NCBI GenBank assembly: GCA_043228905.1
Contig: JBHGNT010000004.1
Span: 13,330,001 to 13,394,000, forward strand
Reading direction: 5' to 3'
DNA from: Azolla caroliniana
Lineage: Eukaryota; Polypodiophyta
DNA length: 64,000 nt
Positions 1 to 10,369 of this stretch are shown piece after piece. Within the stretch, counting starts at the first letter, position 1; every line of letters starts with the position of its first letter. The notes below the pieces were generated by a model, which had not been told where the DNA came from, ran no database searches, and worked only from the letters and a program-made list of their open reading frames with translations. Position numbers and translations under genes: made by a program.

Positions 1-1160
1 AGTTGTCGAAGAAGGAGTACACATTACTCATTGCAGATATTACATATGGCTTCTGTATGGTTGGATCTTCTTACAATGATAGACCATTTAGGTTCAAACA
101 ATTGGAGAAAATGGTGAAGGATTCCGTGGAGTTGACCACATCGAGTTTGTGGAGAATAATGGTCTTTCATAGTATGCACCAAGAATATTTTGTTGCTCAA
201 GCTTTGAGATCTCGTTGTCATGGTGTAGAGAACCTTGCTTGGTAAGGCTTATACAAAGACTAATTCAATTTTGGTTGCATTTCAATTATTGTTAGTTTAT
301 GTAACTACTATTGGAATCTGTGTCTTTTGGTTTCTTTTTGTAATTTATAGGATCAAAACCAACATTAATAGAGGACTGACCTTTCGGTTTGTCAATTCTA
401 TTGAATATATAATTGTTGGTTATTATGATGAAATAAAGAAGCAAAGGATTAAGGAACATTCAAATCAGGTTAGAGGTTCAAATTTGTTAGTGTACACAAC
501 ATTTACGCGAAAATCGCAACGACTGAATGTGGCCTAATCAATCCTTACCAAAAGCTCCAATGACTTATGATGCACCTTACCGAAATGTTCTTTAATGAAG
601 GAGATTGGATTTTAGATTTGTTTTCTAGCACCGGTATTTTCTTAGACTAATTGAAGCTATGATCTTATTATTTTTGTGATAGGTACAACATATGCATGCA
701 CCTTGAAACTATTTTAGAATACACTTGCATTAGAGAAGGACGAGGCACAAGTGTGGTTCATTAATATGCAGAGATGGGAGTGCCCAAATCAAGATGAGGA
801 GTTAGGGTCAAAGCATATCGCGAATACGGAATGGTTTCACGTTGCCTCTCGCAATGTAATGAATTTTGTATTTTATAAAAAACATTGTAAAGTTTGATTC
901 CATGTTTACATTGTTTCTTTAAATATGTCTACCGATGTTTATATTGTTACATTTGTGTTGTTGCTATCGACGTTATAACATTACTAAGCTCTACCAAGCT
1001 ATATGTTTTAATCGATGTATTTGTTATAATCATTTTAATCTAAGATTCACTTTTGATCATCGAATATGTTCTACAATTTGGACCCACCTTACTTTTGGGT
1101 GTGTGACCATACTGAGTGTCCAAATGTATCCTATATGTGATACGTGTGTATGGATGTCCT
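1..1160. other. unassigned AT-rich sequence
   Basis: I see no recognisable gene here. Short open frames at 3-245 (+) and 235-537 (+) have no motif I know, and stops are frequent in all frames. The segment probably derives from decayed transposons or intergenic DNA, but nothing in the sequence proves it. Confidence 0.4.
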
Positions 1161-1231
1161 CTCTCATAGGTGTGTATTGGGGAAACTCTCTCATGGGTGT
1201 GTATTGGGGAAACTCTCTCATGGGTGTGTAT
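1161..1231. repeat. 27-bp tandem repeat, 2.6 copies
   Basis: Two complete 27-bp units (1161-1187, 1188-1214) and a 17-bp partial unit differ at one base. The period is a multiple of three, so a short + frame across it repeats a nine-residue block. No coding role is evident. Confidence 0.85.
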
Positions 1232-1754
1232 GTCGGGCAACATTCAGTAAGTATTAGAGTGCATAACACATAATCACTAACTATAGCTATCAATTCCATT
1301 TCTTCTCCCTACACCTCTGCACGATGGTTAAACCTGGAGATCAATTGTTGTATAGACCATGTTCATAGTTTGTAATTTAACTACGTTATATGTCCAAAGA
1401 TCATGATTTTCTCAACATTTTAACCAACTTTGCAAATTGCATCATACAATCTGAAAGTTTAACTATTGTCAATTGAATAAAGAATTGTCATATGATATAA
1501 TTTTAAATCAGTTTCGTATTTGGAGATCATCAACTTTAACAATGTTAAAAGAAATACATGTTTTTTACTTTGGAACTTGTTAAATATTAATAATTTAGCA
1601 AATTCTATATGGGTTGACGCACATGTGACACTGGTGTAACAAGTTTCTATATATTCCATAAATTTGCACACTTGTGAAAGGAATCTAAAAGTGGAATGCG
1701 TGATCCTTCCACTTCGGAACGAGAACAGGTTTTTGGCACAACTGAATGTTTCGG
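1232..1754. other. unassigned sequence
   Basis: AT-rich sequence with no gene, RNA or repeat that I recognise. Confidence 0.4.
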
Positions 1755-2192
1755 CTCTAGACCATCCGACCCAGACACCCGATCAGGTTGGCCTAGTCAT
1801 ACGAAGAAGAATATTCTTCATGCACGATGGTGAACCGACATCATACAAAGAAACATCAACATCAACCGATTGAGCAAGATGGCATCTGGGCATGAAGTCA
1901 AAGATGAACTCCATTGGGCACAATAAGACTTGGGACCTGGTTAACCTTCCGAAAAATCAATGTGCTCTTCCGTGCAAGTGGTCTATAGACTAAAAGAGAC
2001 ATCTGATTTGGCCACCCCAAAATTCAAGGCTATATAGCGATTGATTTCGACGAAATCTTTTCACAAGTGGTGAAAATGACCGACCCTTCACTTCTTGCTC
2101 AACGCCGTGGCAATCGAAGATTTGGAGCTGATGCGGCTAGATGTCAAAATGACATTCCTCCATGGTGACCTAGAGGAGGAGATTTATATCCA
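1755..2192 (+). pseudogene. Ty1/copia reverse-transcriptase fragment
   Basis: In scattered frames this reads as the start of a copia reverse transcriptase. An EPTSYKE block (about 1833-1853) is followed by a TWDLVNLP block (about 1930), a CKW block, then the segment corresponding to VDFDEIFSPVVKMT (about 2040-2080) and a DVKMTFLHGDLEEEIY block up to the right edge. Stops and frameshifts fall between the blocks, and integrase and RNase H parts are absent. It stops abruptly at 2192, where the C-rich Penelope-like sequence begins, so the junction is probably an insertion or deletion breakpoint. Confidence 0.8.
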
Positions 2193-2559
2193 TATTACAC
2201 TAACCCCCCCTCCCCCCCTTTCTTCCTAACACAAAAACCCCCAAATTTTATTCTAACACTCCCTCACATAAAAACTATAAACACTATAAAAATACATCAA
2301 AACCTTGTCCTCCCCCAAAACCATTAGGAGACCCACAACCTAGTAGACCAAAAAACGGTTAGCCAAGTGTGCTAAACGCGTTAACAAACGATTTAGACAT
2401 GTCATACACCCTAGCCAACGTTTACTCTACCTACTTAATAGCTCCCCCTCCACCCAAGACACATATATGTGGTTTGGTGGAAAACAGAAACTATTTCCCT
2501 TCCTTCCACACCCCAAATCCTGAAATAGAAAACCTAGAACCAACTTCTGGAAACCTCTT

Positions 2560-4066
2560 ACTAGTACACAAGTAATTGATAGTAAAATCCATAACCTCAC
2601 TAAAAATGAAACACGATTGCTGAACCTAGGCCTTAAGTATATCCAACCATCCCCAACTCCCTCCCCCAACAATATCCTAAAAGAATTCACCCATCTCTCT
2701 AGATCCCTCAAGCTAAAACATTTTTTTAGAAATACACCTTCACTTCCTCTCAACCCCTTCAAACTACCTAACCGTAGTTGGATGCCACCCATAGAATATC
2801 CACCCCTAGTCTCCATAATAGAAAAACACCAACACATCCTTAACCAAATAGCACACAACACTAAGCCCATAAACACTAGAATCCCATACCACCTCTCTAG
2901 AGCCTTTAAAAGCCTCCAACACAACAAACACATTATCATCCTCCCAACCGATAAAAATATGGGAGTATGTGTTCTAGATAAAGACACATATTACACCAAA
3001 GCCATAGAACACCTCTCAAATTCTACCAAAGCCATAGAACACCTATGGGTTTTTGACCCATTTGTTCATATAATAACTCCTTATTTGAACAAACATTGAA
3101 GTGGTTACACCACCAACTTCTACCAATCCTCCTTCTCCAACCACAGTATCTAAAAGACTCTCACACACTAATCTAATCACTAGAAAACCTACACCCACCA
3201 TCTAATAGTTTCTTATTCACGTTTGACATTGAATCTCTCTATCCTAGTATCCCCCCTAAGCTAGGACTCCAAGCCCTATGTAGTCTAATCACCCCCGGGC
3301 CCCCACTTTTCCCCTTCGAAAACTAATCTCATCTATACCCTTAGTGCCCTTGTTTTTTAATATCACTCTCACTTTCGATGGCGTAGTTTACCAACAAATA
3401 AAAGGTACGGCCGTGCATGGGTAGCAACTTTTCAGTAGTATATGCATGCCTCTTTTTAGTATATCTCAAAAACTTACAACCATCGCCCCTCCATCTCTTC
3501 TACTTCACCCGTTATATTGATGATGCATTTGAGGTCTGGACAGGCACCAAATCTCAACTTTTAGAATATCTTAACTTTTACCCTTTACACACAAATAACT
3601 CCATCAAGCTTACTATTCAAACTTCCCCCTTTAGGCTACCTTTTTTAGACATATGGATCAACCTCGAAAACTCATCTTTTTCATTCAATTGTTTTCAAAA
3701 ACCTTTCAATTCATACCAATACTTGCCTTTTTCATCGGATCATCCTTCCCATACAAAACAACACTTTATCACTAATGAAGTGAGGAGATATCTCATTAGG
3801 GAAAGCACCCCATTAGGTTTCTACCAAATGAAAAAACTTTTTTTCAATAGACTAGTTAACCGTGGTTACCCTCCGTCCTTTATACTAAAATGCTATAAGC
3901 AAATACCTTTTAATCTTAGAAAAACACTCCTATATCAACCCAAAACTACTACTTCCCTTAACCCCACAATCTTTAAACTTAGATACACCAAACATACCCC
4001 AAAACTAGGCATTCATAGTTTTCTAAAAAATCTCTATAATGGCTTAATGTTAGATCCCGAGCTTAC
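2560..4066 (+). pseudogene. Penelope-like reverse transcriptase, N-terminal and palm part
   Basis: Family landmarks appear in order. LTKNETRLLNLGLKYI (about 2602-2650) is the typical PLE N-terminal block. LPTDKNMGVCVLDKDTYY lies at about 2941-2995. Motif A reads FTFDIESLYPSIP (about 3217-3255), motif B follows FDGVVYQQIKGTA (about 3375-3410), and motif C reads RYIDDAFEVW (about 3508-3540), with a downstream LPFLDIWI block. Motif A and C aspartates are present. The frame is broken several times between 3099 and 3417, and the usual PKIHK finger segment is missing. Only PLE reverse transcriptases combine these blocks, so a LINE or LTR origin is unlikely. Confidence 0.85.
4062..4066. repeat. 5-bp target-site duplication (left) of the copia element
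   Basis: CTTAC here is repeated at 9496-9500, directly outside the two LTRs, and marks integration into the Penelope-like reading frame. Confidence 0.93.
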
Positions 4067-4445
4067 TGTTAGGAAACAGGTCCCTCCGAATGGGAAGTGA
4101 GAAGAACAGTGTTGATGAGCAACTCAGTCGAGGCCGAAACCGGATGACGAGTACCCGGCAACGGAAGACCTGATGAGAACCGGATGACGAGTACTCGGCA
4201 ACGAAAGACCCGGTGAGAACCGGATGACGAGTACCCGGCAAGGTAGACCCGGTGAGAACCGGATGTTGTAGGCCCGGTGAGAACCTCTCATCGGATGGAA
4301 GGGACATATATGTAAATATGTTCCAGAGAGCCCACTAGGGCTATATTTGTAAATAGCCCGAAAGTCATATTAGTATAAATATGACCTAGGGCAAACTTAA
4401 TAATGATGATGATAGAGTTATTGGTGTAACTCCTGTATAGTGCGT

Positions 4446-4484
<39 letters not shown>

Positions 4485-4766
4485 CATACAGTGATCGTGT
4501 CTCTGTTGTAACCGTCGCGAGGCGAAGATTGTGAGCAAGAGGTCGTTTCCTCAGTGCTCCCTGTTGTATTACTTTACATAGTGATAGTTTGGAGTCTGTG
4601 GACTCCTGTGGTTTTTCCCTCTCAGGGTTTTCCACGTTAATATCCTGTGTATTCTCTTTTTCTTGTTCGTGCACTTACCTCCATTCCCATTTCTTCTGTG
4701 TTCGATTGTTATCAAGTGATTTACCCTTCGGTTGTCACCGGAGATTATTCCGCGTTTTCCACGTCA
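4067..4766 (+). repeat. 5' LTR of copia element A (700 bp)
   Basis: It starts TGTTAGGAAACA and ends CCACGTCA. It contains about 50-bp GC-richer sub-repeats (about 4127-4275), a TATAAATA box at 4374-4381 and a long GA microsatellite near 4447-4481. It is about 52 bp longer than the 3' LTR, mainly because of one extra sub-repeat unit. Confidence 0.95.
4374..4381 (+). promoter_or_regulatory. putative LTR TATA box
   Basis: TATAAATA lies in the 5' LTR between the sub-repeats and the GA tract. The same motif is at 9097-9104 in the 3' LTR. This is the expected place for the U3/R promoter, but no transcript start is visible from sequence. Confidence 0.55.
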
Positions 4767-4769
4767 AAT

Positions 4770-4781
4770 TGGTATCAGACC
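4770..4781 (+). promoter_or_regulatory. primer-binding site of copia element A
   Basis: TGGTATCAGACC begins three bases after the 5' LTR. It matches the 3' end of initiator tRNA-Met, as is usual for plant copia elements, with one mismatch. Confidence 0.85.
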
Positions 4782-4798
4782 AAAACCAACACAGAAAA

Positions 4799-7700
4799 AT
4801 GGACGATTCGTTGGGAGGCATGTTCAAACTCACCGGCTCCAACTATTCCGTGTGGAAGTCGAAGATGAGGGACATGCTCGTGGTTAAAGATCTTTGGTTG
4901 CCGATTCAGTTCGAGAACAAGAGACCGGACAAAATTGATGCCACGATATGGGAGGTGATGCACATGAAGACAACGGCGTACATATGGTGCTTCATTGACA
5001 TGAGTCTATACAACAACTTCAATGAAGAGAGCAAGGTTCATGAGCTCTGGGAGAAGATCAGCATTATGTTTCAGAACAAAAATGTTGTTCATCAAGTTTC
5101 GGTATTTCGGAAGCTAGTAAGACTCCGGTACCAAGATGGCTCCAGCATGGCGGAGCACATGAATGCCTTCCAGGGGCTGATCCACCAGGCAACATCATTG
5201 GAAGTACCTCTCACCGATGAGGTACTAGCACTACTCCTACTTGGTTCCCTCCCAGATAGCTGGGAGACGTTGGTTGTCACTTTGGGCAACGCCGGGCCGG
5301 AAGGGAAACGGTTATCCCTAGCAAGAGTGAAGTCGAGCTTGCTAGATGAGGAGGTGCGTCGGAAAGATAAGGATACGAGCTCTGACTCCAAAGCGCTCCT
5401 TACCGAATCGGAACGCGGAAGACAAAGGAACCGTAGTCCCCAGAACAGGGAGAAGTTGGGGACACGATCAAAGTCAATGGGGAGGGCTACCTGCTTCTAT
5501 TGCGGCAAGCCGAGACACTTCCAAAAGAACTCTCGGCACTTCCGAAAAGACAAGGAAACCGACGATACTGATTCGAAGTGGACACCGGACCGGAATGGTA
5601 AAGACCGGAGGGGAACGGACCAGAAGGGAACGACGGCAATCGTGGCAAGTGAGGAAGAGTTTATGCTCATCACCGAGGAGAGTGAGTTGAACCTTGCCGG
5701 CGACGAGACAACGTGGGTTGTTGATTCCGGAGCGTCGTTCCACCTTACCCCGGACCGTAAATACTTCTCATCCTACACAGTCGGTGATCACGGTTGTGTC
5801 CGGATGGGGAATGAAGGTACATGCCGAATTGTTGGCATAGGAGACGTGTGGTTGACAACACCAACCGGATGCAAGCTGCTGCTGAAGGATGGCCGACACG
5901 TTCCAGAGGTTCGACTAAACCTGATATCAGCCGGTTGGCTAGATGATGAAGGCTACACGGGTAGCATCTGGAATGGAGTCATGAAATTCAGCAAAGGGAG
6001 CCTGATAGTGGCTCAGGCCCGAAAGGTCAACACGTTGTACCTGATGAATGCTCGGTTATGCCCAGAAGAAGTGAATGTGGCTTCCGACACTACCGGTGAG
6101 TTGTGGCACAAGAGGTTGTGTCACATGAGTGAGAAGGGGATGAAGAGCAGACGACAACCTCATTCCAATAAAGAATGTGCACTTGGAGAAGTGCACTTAT
6201 TGTCTAGCCAGTAAGCAAAACCGGACCTCCTTCCGACCAAGGCCACCGATGAGACGTAATGCACCACCGGAGTTGGTGCATACTGATGTGTGTCAAGTGG
6301 ACATGAAGTCACATGCCGAATCGCAGTACTTCGTGACGTTCATAGATGACCACAGCCGGAAGCTGTGGGCCACACCGTTGAAGACGAAGGATCAGGTGTT
6401 ATCCATCTTCAACGAACTCCACGCGAGAGTGGAAAGAGAAACCGGTCGGAAGCTGAAGGCGGTTCGAGTAGATAACGGAGGAGAATACCGGGGGCAGTTC
6501 GAGGTGTACTGCCGCTTGAAGGGAATCCGGCTCGAATTTACCATGCCGAAGACGCCGGAACTAAATGGTCTGGCCGAGAGGATGAACCAGACCATAATGG
6601 AGAGGGTCCGGAGTATGTTGGCACATGCAAATCTACCCAAGAAGTTTTGGGTTGAGGCACTGTCGAAGGCGACATATGTGATAAACAGATCACCCTCAGT
6701 ACCCTTGGATAGAGACACGCCACAGAGAGTCTGGACCAGTAAGGAAGTGTCCTACCGGCATCTGAAGGTATTCGGGTGTCTTGTGTATGTGCATGTAGCT
6801 AAGGACCGGAGATGAGAATTAGATCCGAAGACCCGGCCATGCATATTCCTCAGTTACGGTTACGATGAGTTCGGCTACCGAGTGTGGGACCTGGCTGACA
6901 AGAAGGTATTCCGGAGTCGAGATATTATCTTCATGGAGGACAAGACGCGCGCCGACTGGGAGTCGGAGAAGAAGATAATGAACTCTGAGTCGACCAGTAA
7001 GGATCGATTCTACGATGAGCAGACCCAACCGGCAAGAGACCAGTTAGCACTCGATGAACCAGCCGGTGACGGTAAGGAGACAAGACAGGTCGAAGAAGAA
7101 GGAATAGGTGAAACCGGAACCGGCCAAGACCTTGAATCGGATTCGGATGAAGAACAAATAGAGGAGCCGGTTGTCGAAAGTCAAAGACGGAGATATCCTC
7201 TCAGAGAGAGAAGGGCCCCCCAGAGATTTCCAAATGCAGAGCATGTGCTGCTAACCGATGAGGGGGAGCTAGAAAGCTTCGAGGAAGCTAAAAGTGACGC
7301 CCATAGCCGCAAATGGTTAAGTGCCATGTAGGATGAGATGGATTCCCTGCATGAGAACCATACGTACGTATTGGTGGAGTTGCCGAAAGGAAAGCGGGCA
7401 CTCCGAAACAAGTGGGTGTACAAGTTGAAACCAAGAGATGCTGACAACCCCCCGAGATACAAAGCCAGGATCGTGATGAAGGGGTTCTAGCAGAAGAAGG
7501 GCGTGGACTTCGACGAGATATTTGCCCCAGTAGTAAAGATGACCTCCATCCGGACGGTGCTGAGTATAGCGGCAAGCATGGACCTCGAGGTAGAGCAACT
7601 AGACGTGAAGACGACATTCCTTCACGGTGACCTCGAAGAGGAGTTCTACATGCAGCAACCGGAAGGATTCGTGGAGAAAGGGAAGGAGCACCTGGTTTGC

Positions 7701-8837
7701 CGGTTGAAGAAGAGCCTGTACGGAGTGAAGCAGGCTCCCCGACAATGGTACCGGAAGTTCGACTCCTTCATGACCGATTAAGGGTACCACAAGACGCAGG
7801 CCGATCACTGTGTGTTTGTGAAGAAGTTCGAAGGAGGCGACTTCCTGATACTCCTTCTATACGTGGACGACATGTTGATCATTGGACGGGACCAAGCCAA
7901 AATACGGATGCTGAAGAAAGCTCTCAACCGAACTTTCGCAATGAAAGACTTGGGTCCGGCAAGACAGATGTTGGGGATGCATATCATCCGGGACCGGCCA
8001 ACGAAGCAATTGTGGCTGTCACAAGAGAAATACGTGACAAAGGTGCTTCAGTGGTTCAACATGTTAGAAGCAAAACCGATCAGATCGACACTCCCAGCAA
8101 ACTGCAGACTATCCGATAAGCAAAGTCCGAAGACGAAAGCAGAGAAGACGGATATGATAAAGGTGCCATATGCCTCTACCGTTGGGAGCTTAATGTACGC
8201 AATGGTGTGTACTCGACCGGATATTGGATACGCAGTCGGAGTGGTGAGCCGGTTTATGAGCAATCCCGGCAACGAGCGCTAGAACGCGGTCAAATGGATA
8301 CTCTGGCACTTGAAGGGCACTTCGAATTTGTGTCTCCGATTCGGCTCCGATAAACCTCAACTTGACAGTTTTACCGATTCGGACATGTCAGCTGATGTGG
8401 ATACCAGCCGGTCTACATCCGGGTATATAATGACATATGCAGGGGGAGCTGTTTCGTGGCAGTCGAAGCTGCAGAAGACGGTTGCGTTGTCAACCACGGA
8501 GGCGGAGTACATGGCGGTTGTGGAAGCCGGCAAGGAAATATTATGGATGAAGGACTTCATCGGTGAGCTCGGTATCCAGCAAGATGAATACCGGCTCTAT
8601 TGCGATAGTCAAAGTGCCATCCACCTTGCTAAGAACTTAGTGTACCATTCCAAGACGAAGCACATCCAGCGTAGGTATCACTGGATCCGGGAGCGAGTAG
8701 AAGATCGAGAGTTCGCGCTAACGAAGATCCACACGACCGAGAACGGGTCAAATATGTTGACCAAAGTACTGATACCCGACAAGTTGGATGCATGCCGGAA
8801 GCGGATCGGACTAGTAAGACATCCCATGCCGGAGTGA
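4799..8837 (+). pseudogene. gag-pol polyprotein of copia element A, broken
   Basis: Domains in order: a Gag/UBN2 region from 4799; a CCHC-type knuckle near 5491 whose last Cys is Ser (CFYCGKPRHFQKNS); protease with VVDSGAS near 5720; integrase with WHKRLCH, CTYC, a DNGGEY block and NGLAER, all three DDE residues present; reverse transcriptase with YVDDM near 7859; RNase H with STTEAEY and YCDSQSAIH. The frame shifts once near 6145. In the following frame there are stops at 6813, 7329, 7488, 7779 and 8280. Alignment to copia relatives suggests each arose by one C-to-T or G-to-A change. The protein ends at 8837, just before the purine tract. Confidence 0.93.
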
Positions 8838-8845
8838 AGGGGGAG
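8835..8845 (+). promoter_or_regulatory. polypurine tract of copia element A
   Basis: GAAGGGGGAG lies immediately before the 3' LTR (8848) and is the expected plus-strand primer. Confidence 0.8.
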
Positions 8846-8847
8846 TT

Positions 8848-9168
8848 TGTTAGGAAACAAGTCCCTCCGAATGGGAAGTGAGAAGAACAATGTTGATGAG
8901 CAACACGGCCGAATACCCGGCAACGGAAGACCCGATGAGAACCGGATGACGAGTACTCGACAACGGAAGACCCGATGAGAACCGAATGTTGCAGGCCCGG
9001 TGAGAACCTCTAATCGGATGGAAGGGACATATATGTAAATATGTTCCAGAGAACCCACCAGGGCTATATTTGTAAATAACCCGAAAGTTATATTAGTATA
9101 AATATGACCTAGGGCAAACTTAATAATGATGATGATAGAGTTATTGGTGTAACTCCTGTACAGTGCGT

Positions 9169-9213
<45 letters not shown>

Positions 9214-9495
9214 CATACAGTGATCGTGTCTCTGTTGTAACCGTCGCGAGGCGAAGATTGTGAGCAAGAGGTCGTTTCCTCAGTGCTCCCTGTTGTATTA
9301 CTTTACATAGTGATAGTTTGGAGTCTGTGGACTCCTGTGGTTTTTCCCTCTCAGGGTTTTCCACGTTAATATCCTGTGTATTCTCTTTTTCTTGTTCGTG
9401 CACTTACCTCCATTCCCATTTCTTCTGTGTTCGATTGTTATCAAGTGATTTACCCTTCGGTTGTCACCGGAGATTATTCCGCGTTTTCCACGTCA
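8848..9495 (+). repeat. 3' LTR of copia element A (648 bp)
   Basis: It matches 4067-4766 end to end, apart from point changes, one fewer sub-repeat unit and a different GA-tract length. It is followed directly by the CTTAC target duplication at 9496-9500. Confidence 0.95.
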
Positions 9496-9500
9496 CTTAC

Positions 9501-9603
9501 TAGCATCTCACACCCCTTCATATGTTGGACAAAATCGAAGTCCATACATGCCCTCCTAGTTAAGACTAAGTTTTCAAAAAATTCATTGAAATCCCCCACT
9601 TAA
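9501..9603 (+). pseudogene. Penelope-like protein, C-terminal continuation
   Basis: If the copia element and one CTTAC are removed, the PLE frame ending ...PELT continues directly into SISHPFICWTKSKSIHAL and then LLVKTKF before a stop. A block of the type S-x-x-x-LLVxxK(F/L) is characteristic of the region after the palm in Penelope-like reverse transcriptases. The protein then ends where the 40-bp repeats begin. A GIY-YIG nuclease would normally follow in endonuclease-bearing members; none is visible. Confidence 0.75.
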
Positions 9604-9760
9604 AACTAAGTTTTCAAACAATCCACCCAAATCCCCCACTTACGCCTAAATTTTCAAACAATCCACCCAAATCCCCCACTTAAGACTAATTTTCAAACAA
9701 TCCACCCAAATCCCCCATTTAACACTAAGTTTTCAAATAATTCACCCACATCCCCCACTT
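9562..9760 (+). repeat. 40-bp tandem repeat, 5 copies
   Basis: Five head-to-tail units of 40 bp (one of 39), each containing a TTTTCAAAyAATyCACCC-like core and ending ATCCCCCACTT. The first unit overlaps the last codons of the PLE frame. The units differ at several positions, so the array is not recent. There are no spacers. Confidence 0.93.
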
Positions 9761-10004
9761 AATATTATACCGCCATCCTAAATCCCCCTTTTTCATCACA
9801 TTAAGAACTCCCCCCTCACCATCATTATACTCATTCCTCTCTCACTGCCTATCACTTTCATACACACATTTCTCTCTCTCTCTCTCTCTCATCACCACAT
9901 CCTATTATATCTCATCTACTACACAAATCAAATCCTCCCCACTCCTTTTCTCTCACTCCCTCTTCCTTCCCACCCCTTTATTAATCACATTCTCTTGTTG
10001 TAAT

Positions 10005-10057
10005 GGTCTTTGCACTGAAGTGCTCCACTATGGAGTGAAACTAGTTTGCCTAAGACC
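10005..10057 (+). ncRNA. hammerhead ribozyme-like RNA, type I (one core change)
   Basis: The segment folds as a hammerhead. Stem I pairs 10005-10010 with 10052-10057 and 10012-10014 with 10047-10049 around a small internal loop. CTGAAG (10015-10020) is the first core strand. Stem II pairs 10022-10026 with 10032-10036 around a five-base loop. GAAAC (10037-10041) is the second core strand. Stem III is only two pairs (10040-10041 with 10044-10045), with predicted cleavage between 10046 and 10047. One core base departs from consensus: the A expected at position 9 is T (10021). Minimal stem III, type I hammerheads are known from Penelope-like elements. Activity is probably reduced. Confidence 0.75.
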
Positions 10058-10254
10058 ACCACCCTCTTTGAATCAAAACATCTCTCTCTCTCTCTCTCAT
10101 TAGTGTTTGTTGCCTACTTTCTATTGTTTAGCTTAAGCACCCTCTAATTGTTGTATGCCTACCCCTACGCACTCCTTGTTCCGACCATTTGGTCCTAGTA
10201 AGCTCCCCTTTCTCCTCTACTCCCTAGTCCAAGACCCCCGCGGTCCCGCCTAAG

Positions 10255-10369
10255 ATCCTACACGTACCCGCGGAATACCGCGACAGCATGGATTTGGTTC
10301 TCGATCCAATTTGGGCCTAGTCGATCGGTCTTCACCCGATCCGGCTCATGTTGAGCTTGCTTCTCAACA
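10255..10369 (-). repeat. truncated 3' LTR of copia element B
   Basis: The last 60-70 bases (10300-10369) match 17650-17722 in the other LTR, ending CTCAACA on the + strand (TGTTGAG on the - strand). Upstream of about 10255 the match is lost. Confidence 0.7.

Larger units (their letters stand above)
4067..9495 (+). mobile_element. complete Ty1/copia retrotransposon (element A)
   Basis: A 5.4-kb element with two LTRs beginning TG and ending CA, flanked by the direct repeat CTTAC. It has a primer-binding site after the 5' LTR, a gag-pol region in copia order (gag, protease, integrase, reverse transcriptase, RNase H) and a purine tract before the 3' LTR. Removing it rejoins the Penelope-like protein in frame, which confirms both boundaries. 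One frameshift, five in-frame stops and a damaged zinc knuckle make it non-autonomous today. Confidence 0.96.
2193..10254 (+). mobile_element. Penelope-like retroelement, interrupted by a copia element
   Basis: Two blocks, 2193-4066 and 9501 to about 10254, belong to one element; a copia retrotransposon with a 5-bp target duplication lies between them. The left block encodes the N-terminal region and reverse transcriptase of a Penelope-like element. The right block continues the same protein, then holds tandem repeats and a hammerhead-like RNA. The sequence is strikingly A/C-rich on the coding strand. The outer limits are uncertain: the left edge is a breakpoint with a copia scrap, and the right edge is set only by the start of a minus-strand copia LTR. 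No GIY-YIG endonuclease was seen. Confidence 0.8.

Noticed and set aside
3-537. Open frames at the left edge as a host gene fragment
   Set aside because: No motif, no splice-compatible neighbour, and stops soon after.
4140-4260. CTGATGAG motif followed by GAAAG in the LTR sub-repeats, as a second hammerhead
   Set aside because: Neighbouring sub-repeat units read CCGGTGAG at the same place, and the bases between cannot form stem II or stem I.
4288-4674. Open frames over the GA microsatellites of copia LTRs
   Set aside because: They are low-complexity products of the LTR, repeated at 8678-9403, with no protein features.
4770-4781. tRNA gene at the copia primer-binding sites
   Set aside because: Only the 3' acceptor complement is present, as expected for a primer-binding site.
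9562-9760. Tandem array as a CRISPR
   Set aside because: Repeats are contiguous with no spacers, in a plant genome.
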